Assembly (NCBI GenBank): GCA_903834925.1 | Contig: CAILLA010000031.1 | Location: forward strand, 1-60,114 | DNA length: 60,114 nt | Source of the DNA: an uncultured Schlesneria sp. | GTDB taxonomy: Bacteria; Planctomycetota; Planctomycetia; Planctomycetales; Planctomycetaceae | Direction of reading: 5' to 3' | Shown here: positions 53,413-60,114 of the stretch, piece by piece | How positions within the stretch are numbered: the stretch's first letter is position 1 | Layout: each line of letters opens with the position of its first letter | Translations under genes and position numbers: made by a program | Notes under the pieces: generated by a model | What the model was told of the DNA's origin: nothing | The model's database searches: none | The model's input: only the letters and a program-made list of their open reading frames with translations

Positions 53413-53718
53413 GTGCCCACTTACGATTACAAATGCGACGCGTGCGAACATGTTTGGGAAGAGTTTCAGTCGATCAAGGCAGCGCCAACGAAGAAGTGTC
53501 CGAGTTGTGGCAAGTCCAAAGCACGGCGTCAAATCGGTGGTGGTGCCGGACTGATTTTCAAAGGGACCGGTTTTTATCTGACCGACTACCGCAGTGATTC
53601 GTACAAGAAAGCGGCTGAAGCGGACAAGAAAGCATCCGGTGGAGGTGATTCCGCACCCAAGTCCGATTCAAGCTCGTCGACAAAAAGTGAACCAAGCAAA
53701 CCCGCAAAAGGTGAGTAG
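53413..53718 (+). CDS. FmdB-type zinc-ribbon protein
   Basis: A 101-residue protein starting at GTG 53413, with CAGGAG at 53399-53404. The opening PTYDYKCDACEHVWEEFQSI...KCPSCGK and the GAGLIFKGTGFYLTDY motif define the FmdB/CxxC_CxxC_SSSS family. The four cysteines bind zinc. The last 40 residues are Ser/Lys-rich and disordered. FmdB proteins are putative regulators; their function is not settled. Confidence 0.9.
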   Translation: MPTYDYKCDACEHVWEEFQSIKAAPTKKCPSCGKSKARRQIGGGAGLIFKGTGFYLTDYRSDSYKKAAEADKKASGGGDSAPKSDSSSSTKSEPSKPAKGE

Positions 53719-54053
53719 TGGTCTGTCGCATATGAAAGTTTTATTCGTGTGCCACTGCATCGGAGTCTTCGGAGACGCAGTGTCTTCGCAATCTTCTCGA
53801 TTTTGGAAGCGCATTTGCTCAGCGAACAAGGCAATCCAGTGGCACCCGACTTTTTTCTCTGTACCAATGCAGTTGACTCGCTCACCACGAAGTTCGTCGA
53901 ATAGAATCAACGTACAATGCGGAAGCGATTTTCCGATTCTTGACCAAAGTTCCGCCACACACATCGCTTAAGCGCGCGAACGATTGCCCTATTCTAAACC
54001 CATTAACCGACGCGCGTGAAATTACCCTATTCTAAACCCATGATGCGACGCGA
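53719..54053. other. Intergenic region with a 38-base direct repeat
   Basis: No gene is seen in these 335 bases. At 53987-54024 and 54025-54062 two adjacent copies of a CCCTATTCTAAACCCAT...CGACGCG unit occur, the second running into the start of yacG. The repeat therefore carries the yacG start codon region and may be a duplicated promoter/operator. Confidence 0.6.
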
Positions 54054-54311
54054 ATGATAAAATTGCCGGAGTGTCCGATTTGTGGGAAGAGTGTTCCGCC
54101 GGCTTCAGATGTCAGCGCGGGGTACGCTCCTTTTTGCAGTCGCCGATGTAAAGAGGTTGATTTGATTCGCTGGTGCGAAGGTCGGTATTCGATCGTGGAA
54201 ACGGTTGACCCGAACCGGTTGGTGGAAGCATCCAGCGAGGTTGTCGAATCTGAGTTTGATGATTCCTCTGATCAAGGAATGCAAGGTGAATATGAAGATT
54301 GCGACGATTGA
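54054..54311 (+). CDS. yacG: DNA gyrase inhibitor YacG-like zinc protein
   Basis: An 85-residue protein. The zinc ligands lie in ECPICGK and FCSRRCKEVDLIRW, the YacG pattern. E. coli YacG binds GyrB and inhibits gyrase. The C-terminal part is acidic and longer than in E. coli. Its 3' end overlaps the start of the next gene by 20 bases, so they are co-translated. The name is given on motif only. Confidence 0.88.
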   Translation: MIKLPECPICGKSVPPASDVSAGYAPFCSRRCKEVDLIRWCEGRYSIVETVDPNRLVEASSEVVESEFDDSSDQGMQGEYEDCDD

Positions 54312-55293
54312 TGATGTGCTTGATGCCGAAGCGGTCATTCGCGACCACGTTTCGCCGGCACCTCTTATTCGTTCTTACGCGCTTGAGAAATTGCTTGGAT
54401 TGCCGGAAACGCGGCAAGTCTGGATCAAGGATTATGGATGGACCCCCGTCGGCTCGTTCAAATTGCTTGGTGCACTGAACTGGATGGCAAAGAATCTTGA
54501 ACGGATCGGAGACCGTCCAGTTGCCGCGCACTCGTCAGGGAACTTTGCATCCGGGATTTCGTTTGCCGGGATGCGGTTTCAAAAACGAGTTCTCGTGGTC
54601 ATGCCCGAGACCGCACCCAAGGTCAAGTTTCAGTTAACACGATCATTCGGTGCGGAGGTTATGACGTACGACATTTCTCGGGATCACGAAACGGGTGAAC
54701 GCGATAAGTTGACTCGAAAACTTGCAGAGGAACATCAGGCAGTTCAGGCATCACCTTATGACGATTTAAACGTGATTGCAGGCAATGGTGTCGGTGGGTT
54801 GGAAATTGTTCGTGAACTTCGGCGTCTAGGTCGAGAAATCTCACAATTCTTCTGCCAGGTCAGTGGCGGAGGACTTATGGCTGGTCACGCGCTGGCGATC
54901 GCCGATGGATTTCCTGACGCGAGAATTGTTGGAGTCGAACCGGAGGGGGCGAATGACTTCAGTTTATCGCTTGCGGCAGGACATCGAGTTCGTCTCGAAC
55001 GTCCCAAAAGCATTTGCGACGGGCTCCTTTCTTACGACGTCGGCGAACAGAACTGGCCTATTCTTCAAAAACACCTGACGGATGCGGTGACTGTTCCCGA
55101 TCTCGAAACCCGCAAGGCGATGAAATGGCTGTATGAAAATCATGGGCTGAGAACCGAGCCCTCTGGTGCCATTGCGACTGCGGCGTTCATCGGCGGTAAA
55201 GTTCCGCTCGACGGAACGGGCGATATCGTCATCGTGCTCAGCGGTCGAAACGTCGATGAGCCACGCTTTCAGGAATGGATCTCGAATACGTAG
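54292..55293 (+). CDS. PLP-dependent threonine/serine dehydratase-like enzyme
   Basis: A 333-residue fold-type II PLP enzyme from ATG 54292 (AAGGTG before). The lysine that binds PLP lies in VGSFKLLGALNWM near residue 62, and the phosphate-binding glycine loop is SGGGLMAGHALA near 190. It resembles IlvA/TdcB-type threonine dehydratases, which produce 2-oxobutyrate and ammonia, but without the C-terminal regulatory domain. Other substrates such as serine, or threo-hydroxyaspartate, are possible. Overlaps yacG by 20 bases. Confidence 0.85.
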   Translation: MKIATIDDVLDAEAVIRDHVSPAPLIRSYALEKLLGLPETRQVWIKDYGWTPVGSFKLLGALNWMAKNLERIGDRPVAAHSSGNFASGISFAGMRFQKRVLVVMPETAPKVKFQLTRSFGAEVMTYDISRDHETGERDKLTRKLAEEHQAVQASPYDDLNVIAGNGVGGLEIVRELRRLGREISQFFCQVSGGGLMAGHALAIADGFPDARIVGVEPEGANDFSLSLAAGHRVRLERPKSICDGLLSYDVGEQNWPILQKHLTDAVTVPDLETRKAMKWLYENHGLRTEPSGAIATAAFIGGKVPLDGTGDIVIVLSGRNVDEPRFQEWISNT

Positions 55294-55429
55294 CGGTCAA
55301 AACGAACAGCCCTCGCCGGTTTGCTAAGATGACGGGACAAGCCAGTCCAGCAAAGGGGAAAGTCTTCTCGAGCGCACAATAAAAAGGTGTCAGGAACGAA
55401 TGGCACTGCGGATTGGAAGAAAGATGTCC

Positions 55430-55494
55430 CACGCGAAGGCGCGAAGGGAAGATTTCCATGTGATGTTCTTCTTCGCGCCTCAGCGCCTTCGCGT
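55430..55494. repeat. REP-like palindrome (CACGCGAAGGCGC family)
   Basis: CACGCGAAGGC-GCGAAG (55430-55446) pairs with CTTCGCGC-ctca-GCGCCTTCGCGTG (55471-55494) apart from a small internal bulge. The spacer is about 25 bases. The unit is of a type I recall as frequent in planctomycete genomes. Confidence 0.65.
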
Positions 55495-55641
55495 GAAAAA
55501 TCTCTTGAAAAAATCATCGAGGCTAGCCGGGCGACATCGGTCCCCGGACGGGCGCAGCTGGTTCACGTGCGTCTAAATGACGGCTTAAGAATAAGCATAG
55601 CGTCCGAGTTGCGCGAGGACAGCGGGTAAGCCTCCGCAACC

Positions 55642-55823
55642 GGTAGCCCGGATTATTCATGCATTCTCTCCAATTCGACACAACATATTTGTTCATCAAG
55701 AGTTAAGCCAGCATCACAAAAAAACACCCCGAAACATTAGCCCGACGCGCAAGCGAGGGATCTTGCCTTCAATTAAGGGAAGATCCCTCACTTGCGCGTC
55801 GGGCTGACGAATAATCCGGGTTA
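55642..55823. repeat. Nested double palindrome
   Basis: The inner arms AGCCCGACGCGCAAGCGAGG.. (55739-55764) and the complementary stretch at 55780-55805 pair over 26 bases with one mismatch and a 15-base loop. The outer arms TAGCCCGGATTATTC (55643-55657) and GAATAATCCGGGTTA (55809-55823) also pair almost perfectly. It therefore forms a palindrome within a palindrome. Confidence 0.75.
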
Positions 55824-56367
55824 GGATCGTTCTCACTGTCACTCACTCGTCGGAACCATCTTCGATGCAGAATCGGCAATCGTCTTTTCCCCGAAGGGGA
55901 AATGGATACCAGCCCAGGGCAAGTGAGTCTTCGAACGCCGCCCTGGGTTGCGGGTGAGAGAATTGTGGGTGCCCTGAAGGGGCACGGGCGTAAAAGTTGA
56001 GATAACCCCGGGCGGATGGCGACTGAAGTTTTGGCTTTCACGCTAGAGTATTGCCAGTCGCGATTGATTTGGGTTACGGTTTCTGAAGCGCTAACTGGCG
56101 ATCAATGAAGAAAGTAGCCGACGGAAAGCTTATCCGATTCGGTTGCGACTTCTCCAATGTTTTGTCAGCACGCAGCAGTGAGCCGCCTCGAAGCCAACGG
56201 TAACGAGTGATCTGAAATGAAGACAGAGATCGACTCATCGTCGATTCCGACGGTCCGGCCTGTTCCAAGCGTTTTGAGAATGCCCTGTAAGCGACTGCGA
56301 AGACTCACGCTTTTGCTTGGGCATACAGATGACGCAGGACTCGATTGGGTGGGTGAGTCATGAGTTC

Positions 56368-56640
56368 TCAGAAAATCTGGCTCGCACGATGACCATGACG
56401 ACGAGCCGTTTCGGCGACTGACATCAGAGCGGCCATCCGATCGCCTCCGTTGCAGCGACGATGCCCAAGCGTGATCTTGCGGAGGACCACCAGCGGTCTC
56501 AAGGCCTGTTCGGCCAGATTGTTTGTTGGCGGGACTCGTACGTCGCCGTGAAACGCTGCATTACAAATTCTCTTCACCTGCCCTGCGGAAATCCGCGTGG
56601 ATTTCCAAAAAAACATCCTGCAACATTGACAAATAGTCAC
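56368..56640 (-). pseudogene. IS66-family transposase remnant (C-terminal part)
   Basis: The 90-residue frame includes VRVPPTNNLAEQALRPLVVLRKITLGHR and ends MAALMSVAETARRHGHRASQIF, the C-terminal DDE end of IS66-type transposases (the NNLAEQALR segment carries the catalytic Glu). The first 20-30 residues do not fit; the rest of the transposase and the terminal inverted repeats are missing. It is therefore a dead fragment. Confidence 0.75.
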
Positions 56641-56766
56641 AATTTAGCAACATAAAAACCAGTTGCCGTTGTAAGGAAGAGGTTTTGATTGCGTAAAAAT
56701 GCTATTCAATGCGTCTCTTTCTTGACGGGGTGTTTTCAATAAAACCAATATCGAAGGGTGGTTGAA

Positions 56767-57171
56767 ATGAAAGTTCAGATTAGAACCGTTATTGTGGCGA
56801 TTCTGGCTACCGCAATAATCATCACCGGTGCGCCTACAGCCGCAATCGCGGCAAAAAATGTATACGTTTATGGGCCGGGTTACACTGGTCCAAGAGGTAG
56901 AGTTTTGGACGGTTCATACGTTGCCAATTGGGTTACTTCAGGTTACACTTTTGTTCAGACAGTGAATACGTCGACAACCCCAGATGCTCCGATGTTCCCT
57001 GTAACTCAAACAGTAAACTACACAAATGGCGCTGGATGGCCATCGACAATGGTTATCTATGTCGACCATGAACAGCTTTTTACTCCATCGCCTTTTCCTG
57101 GGGTGATTGAATCTGGGCAAACTCGCTCTAGCAGTTTGTATTCTTGGGGCCCAAGTACGATCGTTCCATGA
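56767..57171 (+). CDS. Small exported protein (first gene of a three-gene operon)
   Basis: A 134-residue protein from ATG 56767 (AAGGGTGG before). Residues 1-30 (KVQIRTVIVAILATAIIITGAPTAAIA) form a signal peptide. The mature part has many Tyr/Ser/Thr/Pro residues and no cysteine (KNVYVYGPGYTGPRGRVLDGSYVANWVTSGYTFVQTVNTS). The family is not recognised. It is followed 62 bases later by a DUF1559 protein and probably co-expressed with it. Confidence 0.6.
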   Translation: MKVQIRTVIVAILATAIIITGAPTAAIAAKNVYVYGPGYTGPRGRVLDGSYVANWVTSGYTFVQTVNTSTTPDAPMFPVTQTVNYTNGAGWPSTMVIYVDHEQLFTPSPFPGVIESGQTRSSSLYSWGPSTIVP

Positions 57172-57233
57172 ACGAAGACGAGATCGGGAAGAATCTCGGA
57201 TCCTCTCTCTGGGTGAATTGTGGATAGATCTCG

Positions 57234-58244
57234 ATGATTAGAAAACGCCGTTTTTTATCGCGATTCGGGAGAATTGGAGTTCCGAGGATATCGGAAGGAT
57301 TTACCATTGTTGAGCTTTTGGTTGTGATTGGGATCATCGCATTGCTCGTAACGCTCTTGGGCAGTGCGGTGATGTCTGCACGGGATACGGCACGAAGGAT
57401 TGAGTGCAGTGCAAACCTCAAGCAAGTTGGGCTGGCCGTTCAAGAGTATTATGCTTCATTTCAGGTCCTGCCGTGTTCTGGTCAGTTAGGGTTTCGATAT
57501 ATTTCGACGGCGCTTGAAGGAAGCCCCGGCAACTGGAATGTTTATGGTTCTCCCGACCCGTGTATGTTGGGGCCATGCCCAGAAGTTGGGGATTGGGCAC
57601 GTCCGCGTGTTTTACTTTGCCCCATTGATCCGCTTGTCCATCGAACCCGTCGTTCAATTTCATATTCGTTTTCTGCGGGATTGACGCCAATTCCAGGATG
57701 GTTACCAGGAGTCAGTGATGGCGTGGGGTTTGCCGATATTGATGGACGTCTTATGATTTCTTTTCGGGACGTCACTGATGGCACGTCATCGACGGCGTGC
57801 GCAAGCGAAGTTCTTGTTTCGCAGATCTGCACCGCAGCATCCGAGACGGCCTATCTGTCAGAATTGAGCTGTCCTGGGGCAAAAAACGACCCATACAGGT
57901 TCATTTGGACTTTTGCTGCAGATTACAACACCCCTTCAGATCTTGCGTTGTGGTTGGAAAACTGTGAGAGTTCAGAGTCGCCAACACCCCATTTCGCTGG
58001 AAATCCTTTCAATGTTCGCACGACGACCTACGATCACGTGAGAACGCCAAACCAGCGTGCATGCTTCAATCCTTCGAACGATAGCGTCATTGGAGCGTTG
58101 CTCCCTGCTACAAGCCTTCATCGCGGTGGTGTTAACCTGCTGCTTTGCGACGGAGCAGTACGTTTCGTTTCAAGTACAATCGAAACGACGGTCTGGCGAG
58201 GGATTGGTACTCGAAACGGAAGCGAAATCGTTGGCGAATTCTAA
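57234..58244 (+). CDS. DUF1559 pseudopilin-like protein
   Basis: A 336-residue protein with a prepilin-type N-terminus ([24 protein letters not shown]), G/F cleavage expected near residue 22, and the planctomycete DUF1559 C-terminal box [21 protein letters not shown]. It contains several conserved Cys pairs. Such proteins are exported by type II/IV pilus-like machinery and are present in very many copies in planctomycete genomes. Their precise role is unknown. It stands between two small exported or membrane proteins. Confidence 0.93.
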   Translation: MIRKRRFLSRFGRIGVPRISEGFTIVELLVVIGIIALLVTLLGSAVMSARDTARRIECSANLKQVGLAVQEYYASFQVLPCSGQLGFRYISTALEGSPGNWNVYGSPDPCMLGPCPEVGDWARPRVLLCPIDPLVHRTRRSISYSFSAGLTPIPGWLPGVSDGVGFADIDGRLMISFRDVTDGTSSTACASEVLVSQICTAASETAYLSELSCPGAKNDPYRFIWTFAADYNTPSDLALWLENCESSESPTPHFAGNPFNVRTTTYDHVRTPNQRACFNPSNDSVIGALLPATSLHRGGVNLLLCDGAVRFVSSTIETTVWRGIGTRNGSEIVGEF

Positions 58245-58256
58245 GGGGAAAAGTCC

Positions 58257-58889
58257 ATGCTTGATTGGCTTAGGGTAGCCCGACGTAACCGCTACGTAAA
58301 ATTTCTTTTCAATTCGGCTATCATAATAGTTTTAGTATTCGCTACCGGGTTCGTCTTTGTGTTCTGGTGGCACGCTCCGGAATATCAACCAAATTTGATA
58401 TCGTTTTCTGAAACGGCGATCGACGGCGAAGAATTTATGAATGCGATGCCTTCCTTGGTCTCGGGGAAAGAATACTTCTTTACGTGCAAAGGAACGGCGA
58501 ACGGCCAGAGGTTTGTCGTTATTGATTCAGGACCTAATCCGTACGTTGAACCATTTCCGTTTCTCGACAACGGAAAGCACGAGCGTCCGAGTGATCGAAT
58601 CGACCCAACCTTTGCGCTGGAGTTTGGAAGCGACTTACGAATGGGGCGTACGGTTGGAAGGATCGTCCTCACACGTGCTAAAACGGACAACGTCGGCGAC
58701 ACTGTTGTGATAAGTACAAGATTCCGTGCGCCCAACCCAGGGAAATATCAATTTCAATTAGTGCGCATTCACAATCCCGATGGTTGGGTCCAAACTGGTC
58801 CGTTGAAATGGGAGCAGCAGAAACCGACTAGTCCACCGATAGTCTGGCGTATTCCAGTTACTGTTAAGCGGTTCGATCGTACACTTTGA
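58257..58889 (+). CDS. Membrane-anchored protein of the DUF1559 operon (210 aa)
   Basis: A 210-residue protein with one N-terminal anchor (residues about 15-37, FLFNSAIIIVLVFATGFVFVFWW) and an extracytoplasmic beta-rich domain (RIVLTRAKTDNVGDTVVISTRFRAPNPGKYQFQLVRIHNPDGW). AAGGGG at 58240 or so precedes the ATG 58257. The gene follows the DUF1559 stop by 12 bases, so it is co-transcribed. The PGKYQFQL motif is similar to the PGKYVVDI of the fragment at 59341. Function unknown. Confidence 0.65.
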   Translation: MLDWLRVARRNRYVKFLFNSAIIIVLVFATGFVFVFWWHAPEYQPNLISFSETAIDGEEFMNAMPSLVSGKEYFFTCKGTANGQRFVVIDSGPNPYVEPFPFLDNGKHERPSDRIDPTFALEFGSDLRMGRTVGRIVLTRAKTDNVGDTVVISTRFRAPNPGKYQFQLVRIHNPDGWVQTGPLKWEQQKPTSPPIVWRIPVTVKRFDRTL

Positions 58890-59340
58890 TTTCAGCAATC
58901 AATGGTCAAGGACAGTAAAACCCCGGGGACACTGCACCTCGGCCAAAATGTGATCATTTAAAGCACTCGAATTTCGATCGTAACCCATCAATCATGAATT
59001 GTTTGCGGCATTTTTAGAACACGTTAACATCTGCTCTTCGCTGCGTTTCAACGTCCTGATATTGAGAAAGTGCAGTGTCCCCCTGCACGACCTTGTTTTT
59101 ATTTTTTACGCATTGCGTAATGCTGTGCTGCGACTTGTCGAAGCACGCTCACTACGATTTAAGCCTGTTTCCAATGCCTGAGTGGAAATCAACTAACAGC
59201 TGGTTGAAAACAACTGGACCTATACCCTTTGTTTTCCTCGCACATTTCGATCCCGAGGCCGCCTGAAAAAGGCAATCGACGACAGGAAATCCTGATTTAT
59301 TGGACCTATCTTTTCTTCGTCCGTCCCGACCGCGATGAAG
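58890..59340. other. Intergenic region with one REP unit
   Basis: No gene is seen. A REP half-unit with TTGAAAACAACTGGACC and CCCTTTGTTTTCC lies at 59203-59236. The region separates the exported-protein operon from the fragment and RAYT remnant. Confidence 0.5.
59203..59231. repeat. REP half-unit (imperfect GGACCTGTCCCC type)
   Basis: TTGAAAACAACTGGACC followed by TATACCCTTT. It differs from the 4741-4755 arm by changes in the core (GGACCTATACCC against GGACCTGTCCCC). It is in inverted orientation to 59752-59779, so the two bracket a 0.55 kb segment. Confidence 0.75.
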
Positions 59341-59814
59341 TTAATCAACAGAAATTTCACGTCGCCATATTGCTGTCCCGCCGAGATCGTCCGCGTCTTC
59401 GCCTCGAATACGGGTAGGTTTCATTAAGTCGAATACCGTGATGTCGACGACGTATTTTCCCGGTTTCGACGGGATCTCGACCGAGACGCGGAACTCGAGA
59501 TGGTTTGGGTGATCCTTGTTTTCCCTGGATTGGACCGGTTTGAAGGCAACGACCCCTCCATCGACAGAGACATTGTTTCCGTGCATGCGAAGCGTCAAGT
59601 CAAGTGGCCTTGCCCGCATCCCGGAACTCGTTATGGAATAACTACCGTCATCTCCTTCCGTTCGCCACGTCTGATGAATTCGATTGATGTCCCAGTCCCC
59701 CGACACAATTTCCCCTTCCAAAGAAAACAATTCGCCAGGCGGGGGACAGGAAAAGGGGACAGGTCCAGTTGTTTTCAATTTGGACTTGAAACTGTCCAGA
59801 GGTCGAGGCTCCAA
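59341..59814 (-). CDS. Probable gene fragment whose N-terminus is read from a REP
   Basis: A 157-residue frame. The first about 27 residues correspond to the REP unit at 59752-59779 and are not native. From GELFSLEGEIVSGDWDINRIHQTWRTEG onwards the protein looks real: beta-rich with FRVSVEIPSKPGKYVVDITVFD and ending in ISVD. The PGKY motif resembles that of the 58257 protein. Either a 5'-truncated copy of a related exported protein or a real small protein with a later start. The native N-terminus seems replaced by the REP. Confidence 0.4.
   Translation of the reverse strand: MEPRPLDSFKSKLKTTGPVPFSCPPPGELFSLEGEIVSGDWDINRIHQTWRTEGDDGSYSITSSGMRARPLDLTLRMHGNNVSVDGGVVAFKPVQSRENKDHPNHLEFRVSVEIPSKPGKYVVDITVFDLMKPTRIRGEDADDLGGTAIWRREISVD
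59752..59779. repeat. REP half-unit next to the RAYT remnant
   Basis: AAAAGGGGACAGGTCC followed by AGTTGTTTTCAA. It is the same 28-base unit, reverse-oriented, as in the 4697-4755 element. It lies 40 bases beyond the stop of the RAYT remnant, the usual position of REPs. Confidence 0.85.
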
Positions 59815-59819
59815 TTAAT

Positions 59820-60114
59820 TTATTCGGGTTTTCTTGGTCTCCCTCGGGGGCGAAGTGTTGACTTGAGGCCCAGTTGCTTGGCGGTGTCTTCGATCCATTG
59901 ATCGGATCCAAATGGTTGTCCGCGTCGAACGCATCGGCGTAGCGATTCCAACTCCGCTTCGGTTTCGGCGCCGTTCACAAATTACATCCATTTTCGTGGA
60001 CAAGGCAATGGCCATTTCGCCAGCAAACTCTGCTGCTCGGCGGTCCCCGACGCTCGTCGCCAGAGACTCGACCACTTCCAGTCTTCCGCATGCGGAACCA
60101 GATTGGCGCGTAAC
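59820..60114 (-). pseudogene. RAYT (REP-associated Y1 transposase), C-terminal end with in-frame stop
   Basis: Reading the minus strand in one frame gives LRANLVPHAEDWKWSSLWRR...LAKWPLPCPRKWM, then a TAA (complement of 59982-59984), then FVNGAETEAELESLRRCVRRGQPFGSDQWIEDTAKQLGLKSTLRPRGRPRKPE and the true stop at 59820-59822. This is the C-terminal half of REP-associated tyrosine transposases. The HUH and Tyr residues lie further upstream outside the window. The in-frame TAA splits the frame, so the copy looks inactivated, unless a read-through or a sequencing error explains it. Confidence 0.8.

Larger units (their letters stand above)
55294..56766. other. Gene-poor region with palindromes and an IS66 remnant
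   Basis: About 1.47 kb with no convincing complete gene. It carries two palindromic elements (55430-55494 and 55642-55823) and an IS66-type transposase fragment at 56368-56640. Short open frames elsewhere in it do not match anything. It looks like a landing site for mobile DNA. Confidence 0.6.

Overview
The window looks like chromosomal DNA of a planctomycete (Planctomycetota). The main evidence is the cysteine-rich YTV-repeat cell-wall protein (48583-50778), a DUF1559 pseudopilin-like protein with the planctomycete H-X9-DG C-terminal box, a DUF6754 membrane operon, a stand-alone DUF447 protein, planctomycete-style cytochrome c/beta-propeller proteins, frequent GTG/TTG starts and many REP-type palindromes. 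Genus cannot be fixed from sequence reading alone; a Schlesneria/Planctopirus-like member is a guess.

Region 1 (1 to about 8.1 kb) reads as the proximal end of a chromosomal integron. The left edge holds the N-terminal 157 residues of a tyrosine recombinase of the integron-integrase type, transcribed leftwards. Diverging from it, about nine small same-strand gene units follow. Eight are closed by attC-like imperfect palindromes that end in a GTTCGGY-like crossover box and carry an unpaired A on the bottom-half stem, which is the hallmark of integron recombination sites; a ninth site is degenerate. The cassettes carry mostly unknown small proteins (a DUF7674 protein, zinc-ribbon proteins, a PH-like membrane protein), a truncated Rpn/PDDEXK nuclease and, unusually, a complete ROK-family fructokinase. 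One cassette is interrupted by a REP palindrome of the same family as those next to the RAYT transposase remnant at the right end of the window.

Region 2 (8.2-34.9 kb) is core chromosome: carB, a DUF447 flavoprotein, a DinB protein, a six-gene overlapping membrane operon of unknown function (HdeD-like, barrel/KOW-like, DUF6754 and three small membrane proteins), a SurA/PpiD-like secreted isomerase divergent from topA, a beta-propeller di-haem protein, a secreted M16 protease with a type II pseudopilin, miaB, a membrane protein/wHTH regulator pair and argH.

Region 3 (35-47.7 kb) has murA divergent from a MoxR ATPase, a 30-residue highly basic protein with its own strong RBS and terminator, a gamma-carbonic-anhydrase-like protein, an Rrf2 regulator divergent from a protoglobin remnant and a haem protein, an amidohydrolase fused to a CBM9-like domain, a secretin-N-like exported protein, a thiolase and a kelch protein.

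Region 4 (47.7-60.1 kb) contains the YTV cell-wall gene with tandem hairpins in its leader and a perfect terminator, a glycosyltransferase, thiL, an FmdB zinc ribbon, yacG overlapping a threonine-dehydratase-like enzyme, a gene-poor stretch with large palindromes and an IS66 remnant, a three-gene exported-protein operon, and finally REP elements with the C-terminal end of a RAYT transposase that contains an in-frame stop.

No rRNA, tRNA or CRISPR array was recognised. All family names are from reading motifs, not from database searches.
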